A DNA stretch of 64,000 bases from Glebionis coronaria (taxonomy: Eukaryota > Streptophyta > Magnoliopsida > Asterales > Asteraceae), in the NCBI GenBank assembly GCA_025667525.1, contig CM046878.1, positions 388,930,974 through 388,994,973 on the forward strand, given 5' to 3'. Below, piece by piece: positions 12,297 through 24,740 of the stretch (the stretch's first letter is position 1; the number at the start of each line of letters is the position of its first letter). Under the pieces are notes generated by a model that searched no databases, was not told the DNA's origin, and saw nothing but the letters and a program-made list of their open reading frames with translations. The position numbers were made by a program, and so were the translations under genes.

Positions 12297-14865
12297 TTTA
12301 ACACCCCCAAATTTACACGCAGCGGAATCCATCTTTGGGTGCTAAACAATGATACAACAACACATAATTTATAAAGAACGACTCGAAAAGAGACGTTTTA
12401 GATTTATCGTTCCTAAAACATTTGTCAGAGTAGCGTAGTCCCAAGTAATCGTTACCAAAAGATAAGTTAAAACAACATATTAGTTTGTTTTTAAAAAAAT
12501 GGAACGATAAATAAATCAAAGAGTTTGAACAACAAAAGCAGTGCACAACTTCATTCCCCATGACCTCCAAGCTTCCACTTCTTGATTACCTGAAATACAT
12601 GTGAGTAAAACAATCAGCAAAAATGCCGAGTGAATCTATAGGTTTATGAAATCAATTTGAACACAAGCAAAGATTATAAGTTTGTGGCATGCTTATAAGC
12701 ATCAAATAATAATTCGCATCAACAATAATAATTGTATATAGCATAAATTGCAATAAGCTCATGGAACCGAGCCCTTAGACACTCCCATATCAGTCTAATA
12801 AGACGAGAGATTTATTAATTGTCGGTTACCTCCAGATTATTGGTACATTGCCGTATACCTGACTTCTCAATACAATATGTTCAAACAGTGTGGAGGTCGG
12901 GCCTAAGCTTCTATGACAAGTCCACAAAAACTGAACCGGGGCGGCTTCCCCCATAGATCTATTAATTGTACTAGCGGTTAACCCATCATAGGTTAATTAA
13001 CGGTCCATAATTGAGGTTTTAACAAAGGCAATCACTTAATGCAATTTAAAGGCAACCACGGGTCCATTCATAGAGGGACAAAGCATACCATAGAAATCTT
13101 GTGTTCTAAGTTTATAAAACATGTATTCCCCCTCGCGGGTTTAAAATCATTTAATAACTAGTATAAAGCGAGGCTATAGACTCACCTTAGTACTTATAGT
13201 AGTTGAAGACGATCGCCGACGATAGTAGATGCCCGAAAAACACGACAACCGCAACCTAGCAAATAAGGTTCGTACATTAATAATAGACTCGAGAAATAAA
13301 TGATACTTAATAAAATCAAACTCAAGTATAAAATCACGACAACTCGAGAGAAAACGATGCAAGTGGTTCTATTATACTCTCCTATGTATTCATTTTATTG
13401 TTCTATGCCTTTAATAAAAATCTGCCGGAACATACCGAATGTCCAAGCCGTTTTCCCATACTTAAACATTTCAATTTTTTATGATACTACTCAGAGAACT
13501 TACTTACTATATATAGAAAGTCCTCTCCAAAGCCCATTAAAAGATTTTACTTCTAAAGTTCCCTGCCCGACTCATCTTTGAATCACAAAATCCGGACAGT
13601 TTAACGACCTTGACTTACGAAACCATTTTGACCATTCTAAACAACTCCATTTGTAAAACCGCCACTTGATTCTAAAAATAGACTCAAAATGCTAAACTTG
13701 GAGCCTGAGAACAGCCCTTGAATCATTTTGAAACTCATTTTATAGTCCCCGAGATTCGATCCAAATATCGACAACAATTTTCGCATTGTGTCAACACTCG
13801 TCTCCCGGTACACGAAAATCAAACTAGTGTATCTTCCACCTCGTTTGGAGTTGGAAGGCCTACTTTATATCAAATCGAAGCTAACGAAATTATCTACGAC
13901 ATAATCCCATAATATCATCCTATATCCAGACTTAAGACCCTCGAAAATTGCCTCAAACCTACTGCCCAAAAATGACTATTAAAATCTCTTACAAAATCAA
14001 GTTTTTGATCAATTCCAACAACTTTTATCATCATTCTAACATCCTAGTATCACCATAAACAAATCCTAACACTTGTATCATCATCAAAATCAAAACACAA
14101 AAATTAAAAATATATTTTCTTTACAAAAATAACATGATCTACACATGATTATCACTAGATAATCACATGCAACATCATCTAACAACTTTACTCACCAAGA
14201 TTCTTGATCAAAAGTTCATGCATGTTGATGAAAATGGTATCAAAATGTAGCCCTTTACAAATATAGGATGGGACTTTGATTGGTTTTTGAAGATTCAAAC
14301 AAGAAATTAAGAAGATTGAAGGTTTTGGTGATGGGGTTCTTGGTGTTGTATGGCAAAGAAAGAGAGAAAGGAAGGAGAAAGTGATTTTATGTTATGAATT
14401 TTTTTTAAATGAAGAGTTGCTAGTGGAAAAACTATATATAGTCCAAGGTTGGGGTAGTTTTTGCCAATTTGTGATATTTTTAGTCCAAAATGCAATAAAA
14501 TAGTTTAAAAGGGTAGAAAATATAAATTGTAAATTTTGAAATATTTACGAGACTCGGGTTTCGTAAAAATACTAAAAAGTTTAAACGCACACGAAAAATA
14601 ATAATATAACGACTCGATACGTAATTAAAACGATATCGTCGAAAGTATTAAATATCGAAACGATCGATAATAAAATATAAAAATTTTGGCATCCGTCGGT
14701 ATCGCGATCACTAGTAGTCCTCGTTACTCGTCAAAATATTAAAATATAATATTTAATATCGGTTTCAACTTAAACCGTTAAACATAATAATATTTAACTT
14801 TATAAAATACTTCAAAATAATTGAAAATAGAATTAAATTATGACCTTATTCTTACGGGTTTTACA
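12297..14865 (-). repeat. 5' LTR of element C
   Basis: Nearly identical partner of 5133-7708. It directly abuts the TSD copy TATGT at 14866-14870, after which the E LTR resumes. Confidence 0.92.
14432..14441 (-). promoter_or_regulatory. TATA box in C 5' LTR
   Basis: CTATATATAG, in the same context as 7275-7284. This copy is in the promoter-active 5' LTR of C. Confidence 0.6.
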
Positions 14866-14870
14866 TATGT

Positions 14871-15147
14871 GAATATTAGATTGAGAAATGAAAAACACCA
14901 ACCCTTCCTATCATGCTAGGAAGGGCTTATATAGTCGGGTTCATACATGTAGCCTTAATGGACTATATTGTTTAATGGGACGGGCTTGAATAAAATGCTT
15001 AGTACCTTCAAAGAGGCCTTTTAAGCTAGCCATCAAGCTCGTAATGTCACGACTATTTTAACTAACTATTACAACGTTCTAATAAATATTACAATATAAA
15101 CCTATGACCAAACATTCTTGTTTGACACAATATTTTTGAGGCTAACA
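14871..15147 (-). repeat. 3' LTR of E, proximal part
   Basis: Continuation of the E LTR after C; it matches 60880-61156 and ends at GCTAACA before the polypurine tract. Together with 5008-5132 it gives exactly 402 bp, the length of the partner LTR. Confidence 0.92.
14902..14934 (-). promoter_or_regulatory. TATA box plus perfect palindrome (E 3' LTR copy)
   Basis: In the sense (minus) direction CTATATAAG (14934-14926) is followed at once by CCCTTCCTA, six bases and TAGGAAGGG, a perfect 9-bp inverted repeat. The loop differs between the two E LTRs while both arms are unchanged. See 60911-60943 for the functional copy. Confidence 0.7.
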
Positions 15148-15160
15148 ATCTCCCCCAATG
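15148..15160 (-). other. Polypurine tract of element E
   Basis: In the sense strand, CATTGGGGGAGAT immediately precedes the 3' LTR start TGTTAGCC. This is the classic Copia arrangement and confirms minus orientation. Confidence 0.9.
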
Positions 15161-17653
15161 TGAGGTCATTACTCTTCGATATTTGGAGATCAATGGAGAT
15201 TACGAGTTTCGTCATAAATGAGTCTTGAACGTGTAATAGTAGTCTTGTTCCTTCATTCTGTGATCTTTGAGCCTTTGTCATTGTCTTTCGACCTTGTCTT
15301 TTATCTTGATATCTTCAAATTATCCTTGACTTGTCTTTAACATCTTGCGATCTTGTGTCTTCATCCACATGCTCATACTTTGCACTATCTTGAAAGCTTA
15401 CTAACAATCTCCTTTGAATAGAGGTCATTCCTCTACATTAATTGTTAAGGAAGATTTTGATCATCAGAGTTGCGGAAGTCTTTAGCTTTCTTGATTGTTG
15501 AATATGTCTTTGGGCATGAGTATGTGGTTTTGAATCTTCGACTTTGCTAAGTACACCGTAACGTCACCTTCTTGAGACAAAACATGTACACGGACTGAAT
15601 GGCTTTGACATTCGTCCTAAATCGGTAGCGTTTTACCTCCGGTCGGTGAAGACCGTTACACGATATTAATTATCGTACCTGTGATTAGGTAGATTCAATT
15701 AAGAACCTCCTTGACAGGGTTTCGCAGCTGTACTAGCCGTTCTCTTTACTCGACCGTCTCAAAGCAAGACTGCGAACATAAAGAGTGAATCAAATGGATA
15801 AATATCTGCTTGATTAAAGTCGTCAATTCAAATTCCTGGAACAAGTTTGATTAATTAAGAATCTTACCATTGTTGAGTTCTAGTTGACACAAGCTTGATT
15901 CATAAGAATCTCACAAGTTACCTACCGTAGCGCTGTTTAATGTTGACGCTAGAAGGATTTCCATTCGTCACTGTGAATATTAATAAATATCACTCCGAAT
16001 GTTCTGGCAAGACCATAAAGATATTGCGTAGAAACCTGAAACGAGTTTGAATTAATTCAGAATCAAACCATTGTTTCTTTTCAGTTTTCACATGTTCAAT
16101 TCTAATAGAATCTTACACATGACCTACCGCAATGCTGATTGATGTTAACACTGGAAGGATTTCCACTCATCATTGTGAATACTAAGTAGTATCACTCTGA
16201 GTGTTCTAGAAATATCACAAGGATATAGCGTAGGACTCTCTTGATCGCCATCCGTGTGTCCTAACGACATTTGATTGATCTCTTGGCTCTGGACTCGATT
16301 TGCGCACTTTTAGTGGTCAGAGGCTGGAGCAGATGCCACCTATTTAATATTAATTATCTTAGAGTGAGAAAGTCAATAGAAGTCATTTTGATCTCCGTGA
16401 AAATAGAACAAACTTCTTTTGAGAGAAGCCCGAGTCAGCTGGGGAGGGGTTGTGCATTACATCACTGGGTCTATGATGCGTGGTCTTCATGATGTGTTGA
16501 CCCGGTTTCTGCCTAAGTTTTATGGAGGGCTAATTTCTTTATACCCTTTTTCCTTACATTTCTTTTTCATTCTTCAACCCCTTCAATGCTTACCAAGACA
16601 TCATTACTAACGCCTTATTGTGATAGTTCTAGTGCTAGCATCAATACTTAGTCAGCATCCAGCTACGTTCACATTCTACTCCATATTTCCTAAGGACTTC
16701 TAATAATCTATTGGATTGGCCCTGGGAAGATCCCTCCGGTTCTGGTTGGATCATAGGACTTAAACCTAACCACCCTTTTGACACCAATAACGTCGTGAAT
16801 TAAAGATATTGTGGGTATTTGATCGTAACCATGAGTGCTTAAGTCTTCAGATCACATTTTATTCACATTTTCTCCCCTATCTCTAATATATAAAATCGTT
16901 TGATATTAGAGATACCAAATTTGATTAAAATATATTTTTAAACTTGAAAATCTTCGGGAGAAAAATGTGTCAAACTTAGCATGAATTTGGAACGCTTCCT
17001 CTCAAAAATTGATCCAACTGAATTGTCATTACGAGGATGTGATCCATATTACACTTTTTGAGGATAGGAGTTGTCGAACACACAATTTTTGAAAGATTTT
17101 GAATATCATTGAAAAATCCTGAAAAAATTGTGTTCAACGCTTTTTGAAAAATCAATTCTTTTTGGCGAAAAGGTTTTTCTAAAGCAAAAACTTGAGTTCA
17201 TAGACTTTGAATGTCTTGACGAATCCACTCAAGTGTAAGAAGATTTAACTTCGTTTGCTGAGGGTAAGGGCACTAACTCGTACACTCCCCCGTGAATATA
17301 GATCCGGGTTGCAATCTGAAAGTGATTACAAGCCATTATGTTGAGCTCAAAACGTTGAATGTTTTGTGACAAGCTCAACTCAAGATAGATTGCTCTACCC
17401 GTTGTGTGAAAAAATTGTCCATAATAGACAATTTCCTTTATAAAATAGAAATGACATGTTTTGAAAAATATTTACAACTTTCATTCGAGCTTTATGTAAA
17501 CACCCATGTCGTTATTAAGCGACATTTCTAGGTACGTCCATATTATCGATACTGAAAGACATGTCGAGAAGAATATTTTTGGATTTTCAAAGATTTTTAG
17601 TTTTGTATTTTGATTTTTCATTAATATTTACAAGTAGATGTTTGATAGATGAA
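15161..17653 (-). other. Element E 3' non-coding region between pol and polypurine tract
   Basis: About 2.5 kb after the RNase H stop with no convincing ORF. Frames at 16271-16492 and 16419-16610 are on the antisense strand and match nothing. Some Copia lineages carry an env-like ORF here; I see no surviving one. It includes a two-unit tandem repeat (15835-16240). Confidence 0.6.
15835..16240 (-). repeat. Two-unit tandem repeat of about 200 bp in E 3' region
   Basis: The unit starting near 15838 ('aagtttgattaatt') recurs near 16040 ('gagtttgaattaatt'). Shared blocks such as 'gaaggatttccattcgtcac' / 'gaaggatttccactcatcat' and 'tatcactc' are offset by about 200 bp. The units are roughly 75% identical by eye, so the duplication is old. 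Confidence 0.6.
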
Positions 17654-19279
17654 TCAAGCAGGCTTCTTTGCCAGAATCTCCAGTTCTGCTGGAGTCAAAC
17701 ATCTCATACCAATTTGCCTAACTAGATACGCAAACCTCTCTTTCGAAAGAGCTTTTGTAAACAAGTCAGCTAATTGGTAATCAGTTCCAACAAAGTATAG
17801 TTCAATGATACCCCTTTCAACTTGTTCCTTAATGAAGTGATATCTGACATCAATGTGCTTCGTGTGGGAATGTTTTACCGCATTGCAAGAGATGGCTATG
17901 GCGGACTTTGAGTCACAGTACATAGGTACTTTATAAAAGAACTTGAGCACAACACGCAGATAAAGACACATACTCCGCTTCGGCTGATGACAGTGACGTG
18001 TAATCCTGCTTCTTGGAAGACCATCCCACAAGCTTATCTTTACCTAGAAATTGTGCACCACCAGAAGTACTTTTTCGTGTATCAAGACACCCTGCATGAT
18101 CAGAAACTGAATAGGCCGTTAGAAATAAACCGGTTTCCCTCAGATACTAGAGTCCCATGTGAATGGTATTCTTAAGGTACCGAAAGATCCGTTTAACCTC
18201 CTTGAGGTGATTTTCAGTGGGTCGTGATTGATATCGTGCACAATAACACGTAGCATGTGATATATCAGGTCGGCTTGCTGTTAAGTACATGAGGGAGCCG
18301 ATCATGGAACGATATTTTTTTTTATCTATGACATCTCCCTCCAAATCAGCATCTAGGGATGTGGTTGATAATGGTGTCCCAATGGGGTCACATGAGGTCA
18401 TACCATGCTTTCTGATTATCTCTTGACAATACTTAGCTTGGTTAATAAAGATACCACTTGGGGATTGGTGAACTTGAATTCCTAGAAAGAATTTTAGTTC
18501 GCCATCATAGACATTTCAAATTTGTTGTGCATTAATTTTTCGAACCATTTTGAAAGTTTTGGGTTTGTAGACCCGAAAATAATTTCATCAACATAAATCT
18601 ACAAAAGCAAAATGTCATCCCCATATTTATAAGTAAACAAAGTTAGATCAATGGAACCCTTTGAGAAACCTTTGGATACCAGAAATTTCGAGAGCTCGTT
18701 GTACCACGCCCTTGGAGCTTGCTTGAGTCCACAAAGTGCTTTGTGGAGACGATACACCTTGTCAGGATAATGAAGATTGATGAATCCTTCCGGCTGTGTG
18801 ATATAGACTTCTTCCTTCAAAGGACCGTTAAGAAATGTCGTCTTTACGTCCATTTGATAGACAATGAATCCGTTATGTGCAGCATAAGCAAGGAAAATCC
18901 TGACCGCTTCCATTCGAGCTACTGGTGCAAATGATTCTTCAAAATCAATACCCTCTTTCTAGCCATACCCTTTAGCCACTAGGCCAGATTTATTCTTGAT
19001 GATTGTGTTCTCTTCATCCATCTTGTTATTCCAGATCCATCGAAGATTTAATGGTATTACATCGTATGGTCTTTCAACAAGTTCCCACACTTTAAGTCTT
19101 TCAAATTGTTGAAGTTCATCCATCATCGATTCAATCCAAGCGTGATCTGCCAAGGCTTCTTTGATATTTGTTGGTTCAGCTGTACTTACAGCGAGTGCGA
19201 ACATACAAACATCACCATCGGTTTTAAGCTGGCGTCTTGTACGAACGGGCTGTGAAGGGTTTCCAATTACTTGAACCAA
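17654..19279 (-). pseudogene. Copia reverse transcriptase and RNase H (element E), degraded
   Basis: The sense order of fragments is: RT start 19279-18959, RT core 18913-18599, RT end and RNase H start 18401-18147, RNase H end 18031-17654. Recognisable pieces are the WxxAMxDE-like start, [32 protein letters not shown], the polymerase box, MYLTASRPDI, and the RNase H end with KHIDVRYHFIKEQV and ADLFTKAL. Lesions: an amber codon at 18959 between KGYG and the continuing frame, another stop at 18599 just before the polymerase box, a box reading YVDE instead of YVDD, and a frameshift near 18510. Not functional. Confidence 0.88.
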
Positions 19280-20001
19280 AGGTATGTTGAAGGATTTCGT
19301 TGATAGAATGTATGCATATTTGACGGATCAACATGGCGAGTAGTAGACTCTCCAGTTTCGTATACCGGTGTACCGAATGGGTTGATAAATTCGTCTTCGT
19401 CAGATAATGCATTGTCTGCTTGATTTGTGTTCTCTGGAGCAATGACAGTAGTTGTGGATGTTGTAGGAGCGGTTGTTGATATGATATTATGAGGAGATAA
19501 ATCTGCAGCAACCCGTGTTGAAGTAGATGAAGTTGTATCCTTTTGTTGACGATGATCGGTATCATCATTCTTGTCATGAGTGACAGCGGAAGACTTCGAT
19601 ACAACATGTTTCTCCCCCGTGAAATATTCATCATACATTGGTCCATATAACATTTCCAACTCTTCAATTGTCGTGTTGACTGTCATATCTGCTCTTGGAA
19701 CATTTCCTTGAACCAGCTTTGAACTTGACAGTTCATTGATGTGATATTGAGTTCCGAGTTCCGTGCGGTTGTGAACAGAAGCCGTTTGTCGTTGTGGATC
19801 GGGACTTAAACTGTTTTGTTCAAGTGCCACTTCTTGTAATTCATCAAATCGGATGTGTATAGTCTCGACTATCAATTTTGTTCACTTGTTGTACACTCTA
19901 TATCCCTTAGACTGAGTTGCATATCCCACTAGAATACATGCGTCACCTTTCTCTTTCATCTTAACCAAATTTTCACCATCTCGTATAATGTAACAAGTAC
20001 A
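19280..20001 (-). pseudogene. Copia integrase C-terminal tail and linker to RT (element E)
   Basis: The 19875-19267 frame (202 aa) is rich in Ser, Thr, Asn and Gln, typical of the poorly conserved linker between integrase and RT in Copia polyproteins. It contains TFYQRNPSTYLW-like sequence near its end. The overlapping frame 19667-19224 is a shadow. Frames to either side are offset, so small indels separate it from its neighbours. Confidence 0.7.
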
Positions 20002-20956
20002 TCAAAAAACGTGAAGGTGTTTGACTGAAGGTTTTCGATCATGAATTATGTGATATGGTGTCTTTTCGTGTCTTAGGATAATTAAGGATCGGTTTTGTGT
20101 GTAGCATGCGGTTGACACGGCTTCGGCCCAAAAGTAAAATGGTAGTTTTGAAGCGGATAATAATGTTCGAGCAGCCTCAACCAAAGTACGGTTTCGGCTT
20201 TCAACAACGCCGTTTTGTTCGGGTGTTCGAGCAATAGATGTTTCATGTTCAATTCCTTCAGCTTGAAAATAGTTTCTCAGAGTTGAATTCAAAAATTATG
20301 TGCCTCTGTCAGTACGAATCACTTTTATTTGAGCTTGAAGACCACGTTGTATTAGTTTTAGGAAGTTGGAGAACTTCGGGTGTTTCATCCTTGGACCTTA
20401 AGAAGTGAGTCCATGTGTACCTTGAGTAATCATCACCAATTACCATAACATATTTCTTTCCATTGATACTATGAACACGCATGGGAACACACAAATCGAT
20501 ATGAAGAAGATCTAACCGTCCTTTAGAGCTTGGTGTAGTCTTTGTCTTAAAACTACTTCGTTTAGCTTTACAAAGCTCACAAGAAGAACAAAGATGATCT
20601 TTGATGAATTTCAAGCTTGGAAGGCCTCTCACAATATCTTTCTTGGAAATCAAAATGATGGTATCAAAGATGAGGTGAGATAGACGTTGATTCCATAACC
20701 ATGCCTGAGTCGTTGAAGCTTTAGCCATGAAGCAAATTGGAGTTATAGAAGTTGTGTCTTGAAGTGAAATAGTGTAGAGATCAGTACCCCGTGTACCGGT
20801 ACGTAAGTCATTCCCATCATAATCACGATCAAAACATGTCTTCTTTCTGAAAGCAACATCTAAATCTGTATCACAGAATTGACCAACTGAGAAAAGATTG
20901 TGATTGAGCCCTTCGACGTAGTATACCCTTTTGATCGTGATATTCCCCTGAACCAA
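20002..20956 (-). pseudogene. Copia GAG-pre-integrase and integrase (element E), degraded
   Basis: Frame 20956-20309 holds the pre-integrase segment (LNHNLFSVGQFCD), a zinc-binding region ending CSSCELCK, and the start of the integrase core (LLHIDLCVPMRV, VIGDDYSRYTW). Frame 20292-20002 has the core end with TPEQNGVVESRNRTL, which includes the catalytic Glu, and FWAEAVSTACY. In the zinc finger the usual second His position appears as Ile/Phe (RLSHLIFDTI). The two frames are offset near 20300, so a frameshift lies inside the catalytic core. Confidence 0.87.
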
Positions 20957-20998
20957 ATCTCCATATCCTAGGATCGGTGCAAATTGATCATTTCCGAA

Positions 20999-21220
20999 TC
21001 AGACCGTACCCAGGAACTTCTCCACGAAGTTAATTGAAGCTTGAGATTCCCCGTGTGCTTCGTGCATCCAGAGTCCAGTATTAAGAGAATTATTTGTATC
21101 ACCTGTAGAAGAGTTAGAACACGATTGAGCATTTGCTAAATTGGATACCACAGTAGTTGTGATTGTAGAATCATTAGTGTCCTTAGCAACATTTAAAGGC
21201 ATACTAACACTCGTTGTCAC
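20999..21220 (-). pseudogene. Copia protease region (element E) with compensating frameshifts
   Basis: The open frame 21220-20999 ends in INFVEKFLGTV, which normally follows the Copia protease active site. The LDSGC active-site codons are present at 21064-21078 but in a neighbouring frame. The main frame therefore reads across the site out of phase, and two opposite indels bracket it. Confidence 0.75.
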
Positions 21221-21943
21221 ATTTTATGTCCTAACTTTAGGCATCCATTTATATCCTGGAGGACATTGATTAGCAAACCACCATTTCCAAGACTTGTTAG
21301 CCGACTCATATAATTCTATAATTTTGCTTCTAGGGTGATTCTAGTGGTGGAGTCTGATGCATTACTTTTCTTAGTGGGGGTTGCACCAGAATGGTTCACT
21401 TTGTGTTTGGGTTTACTAGCACTGATAGGCATCGCAACTTGCTTCTTAGTTCTAGTATCTACGCCTTTGACATTATTGATAACACACATAGAATGATTAA
21501 CATTAGCACATTTTCCACATTTGACACAAACAAATTTCACATTCATAGCACTCAAATCATTCAAATCGTCATTACACGCTATTACAGACTTTTTTTCTTA
21601 AAAACATTCTAATTCCTAAGGGTGTTCTTCTACTTTCTTCATCTTCCTTTGATGCTTGTGTTTCCAGACCTTATCATTCACTTGAGTGCTCTTAAGCTGA
21701 GGCCGGCTAACACTAGCAGTGGAGACTACTCCTGTAGTAGAAGACACACGAATATTAGTGTTTCTAGAAGTCTGAGGCGAGTGACTAACTTTGTTTGTAG
21801 GTTTAGTGGTCATTCTATACATCCCTGGTTTAATCACATTATTGTGCTTAACGCTTGGTGCTACAGTATTCCTTATGGGTTGAGATGTGATAACCTTTCC
21901 TTTGCATCCATCTTGGGGGAAAACACAGGTTTTACAAACGAGA
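21221..21943 (-). pseudogene. Copia gag C-terminal part (element E)
   Basis: Frames 21943-21616 and 21564-21316 are rich in Lys, Asn, Ser and Thr. They include NVIKPGMYRM, PQTSRNTN, SRPQLKSTQ and a Cys/His cluster (VCVKCGKCANVNHSMCV). This is the low-complexity Gag tail of a long-Gag Copia lineage. It continues from 33810 on the far side of element F. A frame change near 21610 separates the two pieces. Confidence 0.75.
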
Positions 21944-24723
21944 TGTGACACCCTAGAACCGAGGTCATTAACGTTACCCTAAATTACGCTAATTTTTGAA
22001 ATTTTTAATAAATTTTAATTTCTATATATATAAGTATATTGGTTAAAGTCGATGTTCGAGGTTATATTTTTTACGATTGACGATTCAAGAAGGACGATGA
22101 CGAATACGATCCCGATGGATGCCCAAATTTCTATAATTATTGACGATTTATCGATAATGTAATTTTTCGAGAATTTTACTTACGGTTCGTGTTAAGTTGA
22201 GTCGGGTGAGTTTTATAGCTTTCCGAGTACATTTAAAGTATCCCAAAAGTATTTTGGAGTGTTCGGGATGATTTCCGACTCCCGTAAAATTTTCTAAATT
22301 GACTAGTGAGTCGATCCCGCAAAGTTTTAGTGTCATTTTTGTTTAAGGCCAAAAGAAATCCAAAAATACCACTTTGGCCCCTCCCATCTCACAAAATGTG
22401 ACAAACACAAACACACACAACACTTAACAAAAAAAAATCAAACAACTCTCTCCCTCTCTCTCTAGGCCGACGGCCAAACCCCCACACCACCACCATCCAC
22501 CATTTTTTTTTGAGTTTTGACAAAATCTAACCTTAGACCACCTTCTAAAATCCATTGGTGAGTGTTAATCCATGGTTATTTCAAACATGCATTAACAAAA
22601 TTTTTCCAAAAATTTTCAAGATCATTCAAACTCGTTTTTGAGGTTAATTGGATTAATGCATGTTAAATTCATGTAAAATGAGAGTATAATCACTAATCAA
22701 ACCCACCAAAATTGATTTGGTTGTGGTGATTTGGTCACCCAAACCCCACGGCAAAAGGGGGTGTTTGGGGAGCCATGGTGATTGATGATTTTGAGCATTG
22801 GTTTTGTGTTTAGCCTTGTGTTTATTGATGTGTTAGATGGGTACAAGTGTTTGCATGTTTGTTTTTAGATTTTTAGATTATAAGGTTGATGATAAATAGG
22901 GGTTAGGGACTGAAATTAGTGTTTGGTTATGATTGGGAATGCTTAGGATGAAGCCTAGTAATGATTAATAGGTTTGGAATCGAGCTTAAGTGTGATTTTG
23001 GTACGGTTAAATTTAGGCAGAAAGTTTAAGACCTTTTCATAAAAATAATTTTTCCTACAGGTCTAGATAGCTAAATGTAGTCATAGAGGGTCTTCTTAGC
23101 TTTAATTTGGTATAAGGTAGAGCTCGTGACTCTAAACGAGCTAAAAGTTATGAGGTTTTAAAGATCATGTACCGGGAGACGAGAACTTTCATAATCCGAA
23201 TTTATGTATAGTTTTAGTCAAATCCCGAGGACCACAAGTATGAATTGGTAAAAGGTCAAGGGTCAAATTTTGGTCACAAACCTGTGTAATTGAGTCTATA
23301 AGTGGACTTAGGAGTCAAAGAAGTCAAAGGTGCATTTCAAATAGGTCAAAGAGGTCCAAGTTGGTCGAAGTACAATTTCAGCCCGGAAAATGTAGTTTTG
23401 GAAAAGCGTTGAGTAACGGGTCGTAGAAGTAAAAACTTTTATCGGGATTAAAAATGTGTTATCTACAGGTCTTATAGTATTTTTAAGAATTTTGTCAAAT
23501 TTTATAGGAATGGTTAAATATAGTAAAACAGCCCGTACTTTCGGTAAGTACCGGCGAAAATGAGTAAAAATGGATAACGTAAATAATAAGAACGAATGGT
23601 GTAAAATGAGTGATGCTTGTTGTTTTGTTTTGGCGTGAGTTATAATTGTCCTAAGTGACTAGTATCTATGTATTTTATACAGTACCGTAAGGTATTTAAA
23701 ATGAGATTACTCATTACGCGTTATTTGTTGATAGGTGTTGATTTACCCGGGCATCCGTATCGTCGTCAGTGATCATCTCTCGAACTACCGACTACTTAAT
23801 ATATAAGGTGTGAATTTATAGCCTCGCTTACTATTATTTCAAACTGTTTTACCCGCGAGGGAAATGCATGCTAGTTTTTAAAATGAACGTATGTCATGAA
23901 TGATTGTTAGACCCGAATGTTGCCTTAGAAATTGTGTTGAGTACCTAGTTGCAAAAGACCCTAATTTCATGAACTATTAACTATTGTCTTGCCCTTGCGA
24001 AGGGGGAAATAGCCGCTTATACAAAGTGATAGTACTATGGGGTTGACTACCCTATCCGAGACGAGGGCTAGTACGTTGATACCCCCTGCGGACGGATAAT
24101 TTGTGATAAGAGAAAAGGTATAATTGCAACTGATGCCTTATTAGGGGCCATGGTTTCATCTGAGTCACGCCGGTAATTATTACGCGGGTGATTGAGTTAA
24201 CGGTTTAGTGTCATGAGCTTAAACACAATTGTCAGTATCCTGAATATAGATTGTTTGATCGACAAGTCTATGAATGATCACGAATGGTTTTTATTTCATA
24301 TACGTTCAAAATGAATTGTAAAACCTATGAATTCCACTCAACGTTTTCGTTGACCAAATTTTGGCATGTGTTTCAGGTAACCGCTGAAGTGTAGCATGGA
24401 GCGTGCATGGGATGGATGTTGTGTGTATGGCTTGGAGTCTGCTTGTTTTTCCTCCCTTTCCTACTTAAACATTTTTAATTTTAATGTTATGTTGTTTTGA
24501 AACTGAAATTCTTGGGTCGAGATTCATGGGGACCGAAAACGCTAAACTCTGTTGTACCAAGTGGGGTTGGAAAAACCGTGAACATGTATCTTTTAACAAT
24601 TTTTAATTCAAGTTTTAAGTTGACGTCTTTTAGAGTCGTTTGATATATCTTGTGTGCAATGATAACTGTGTAGCACCCAATGTTGTAGTTCCGCTGCGCA
24701 TAGCATTTTGTGGGGGTGTTACA
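21944..24723 (+). repeat. 5' LTR of element F
   Basis: It starts TGTGACACCCTAG and ends TGGGGGTGTTACA. There are about 14 substitutions and four small indels against 31027-33804. It shares the block 'tatagcctcgct ... acccgcgaggg' with the LTRs of A and C, although overall similarity is low. Confidence 0.94.
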
Positions 24724-24726
24724 GAT

Positions 24727-24740
24727 TGGTAATCAGAGCC
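24727..24740 (+). other. Primer binding site of element F, with one extra base
   Basis: TGGTAATCAGAGCC lies 3 bp after the LTR. It equals the tRNA-iMet-type TGGTATCAGAGCC with an additional A after TGGTA. A bulge could be tolerated; otherwise it would weaken priming. Confidence 0.85.

Larger units (their letters stand above)
5133..14865 (-). mobile_element. Element C: non-autonomous Gypsy-type LTR element with decayed internal region
   Basis: Two LTRs (5133-7708, 2576 bp; 12297-14865, 2569 bp) are about 99% identical by eye and differ in length by one 7-bp indel. They flank 4.6 kb of internal sequence without any credible ORF. The TSD is TATGT (5128-5132, 14866-14870). The primer binding site at 12282-12294 and a purine-rich tract left of 7720 show minus orientation. 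The internal end next to the 3' LTR still aligns with the pol 3' end of F, so C derives from a chromovirus. Fresh LTRs around a dead interior imply mobilisation in trans. The LTR family is closest to A. Confidence 0.9.

Noticed and set aside
16271..16610. Small plus-strand ORFs in the E 3' region
   Set aside because: They are antisense to E, overlap in two frames and resemble nothing; treated as chance.
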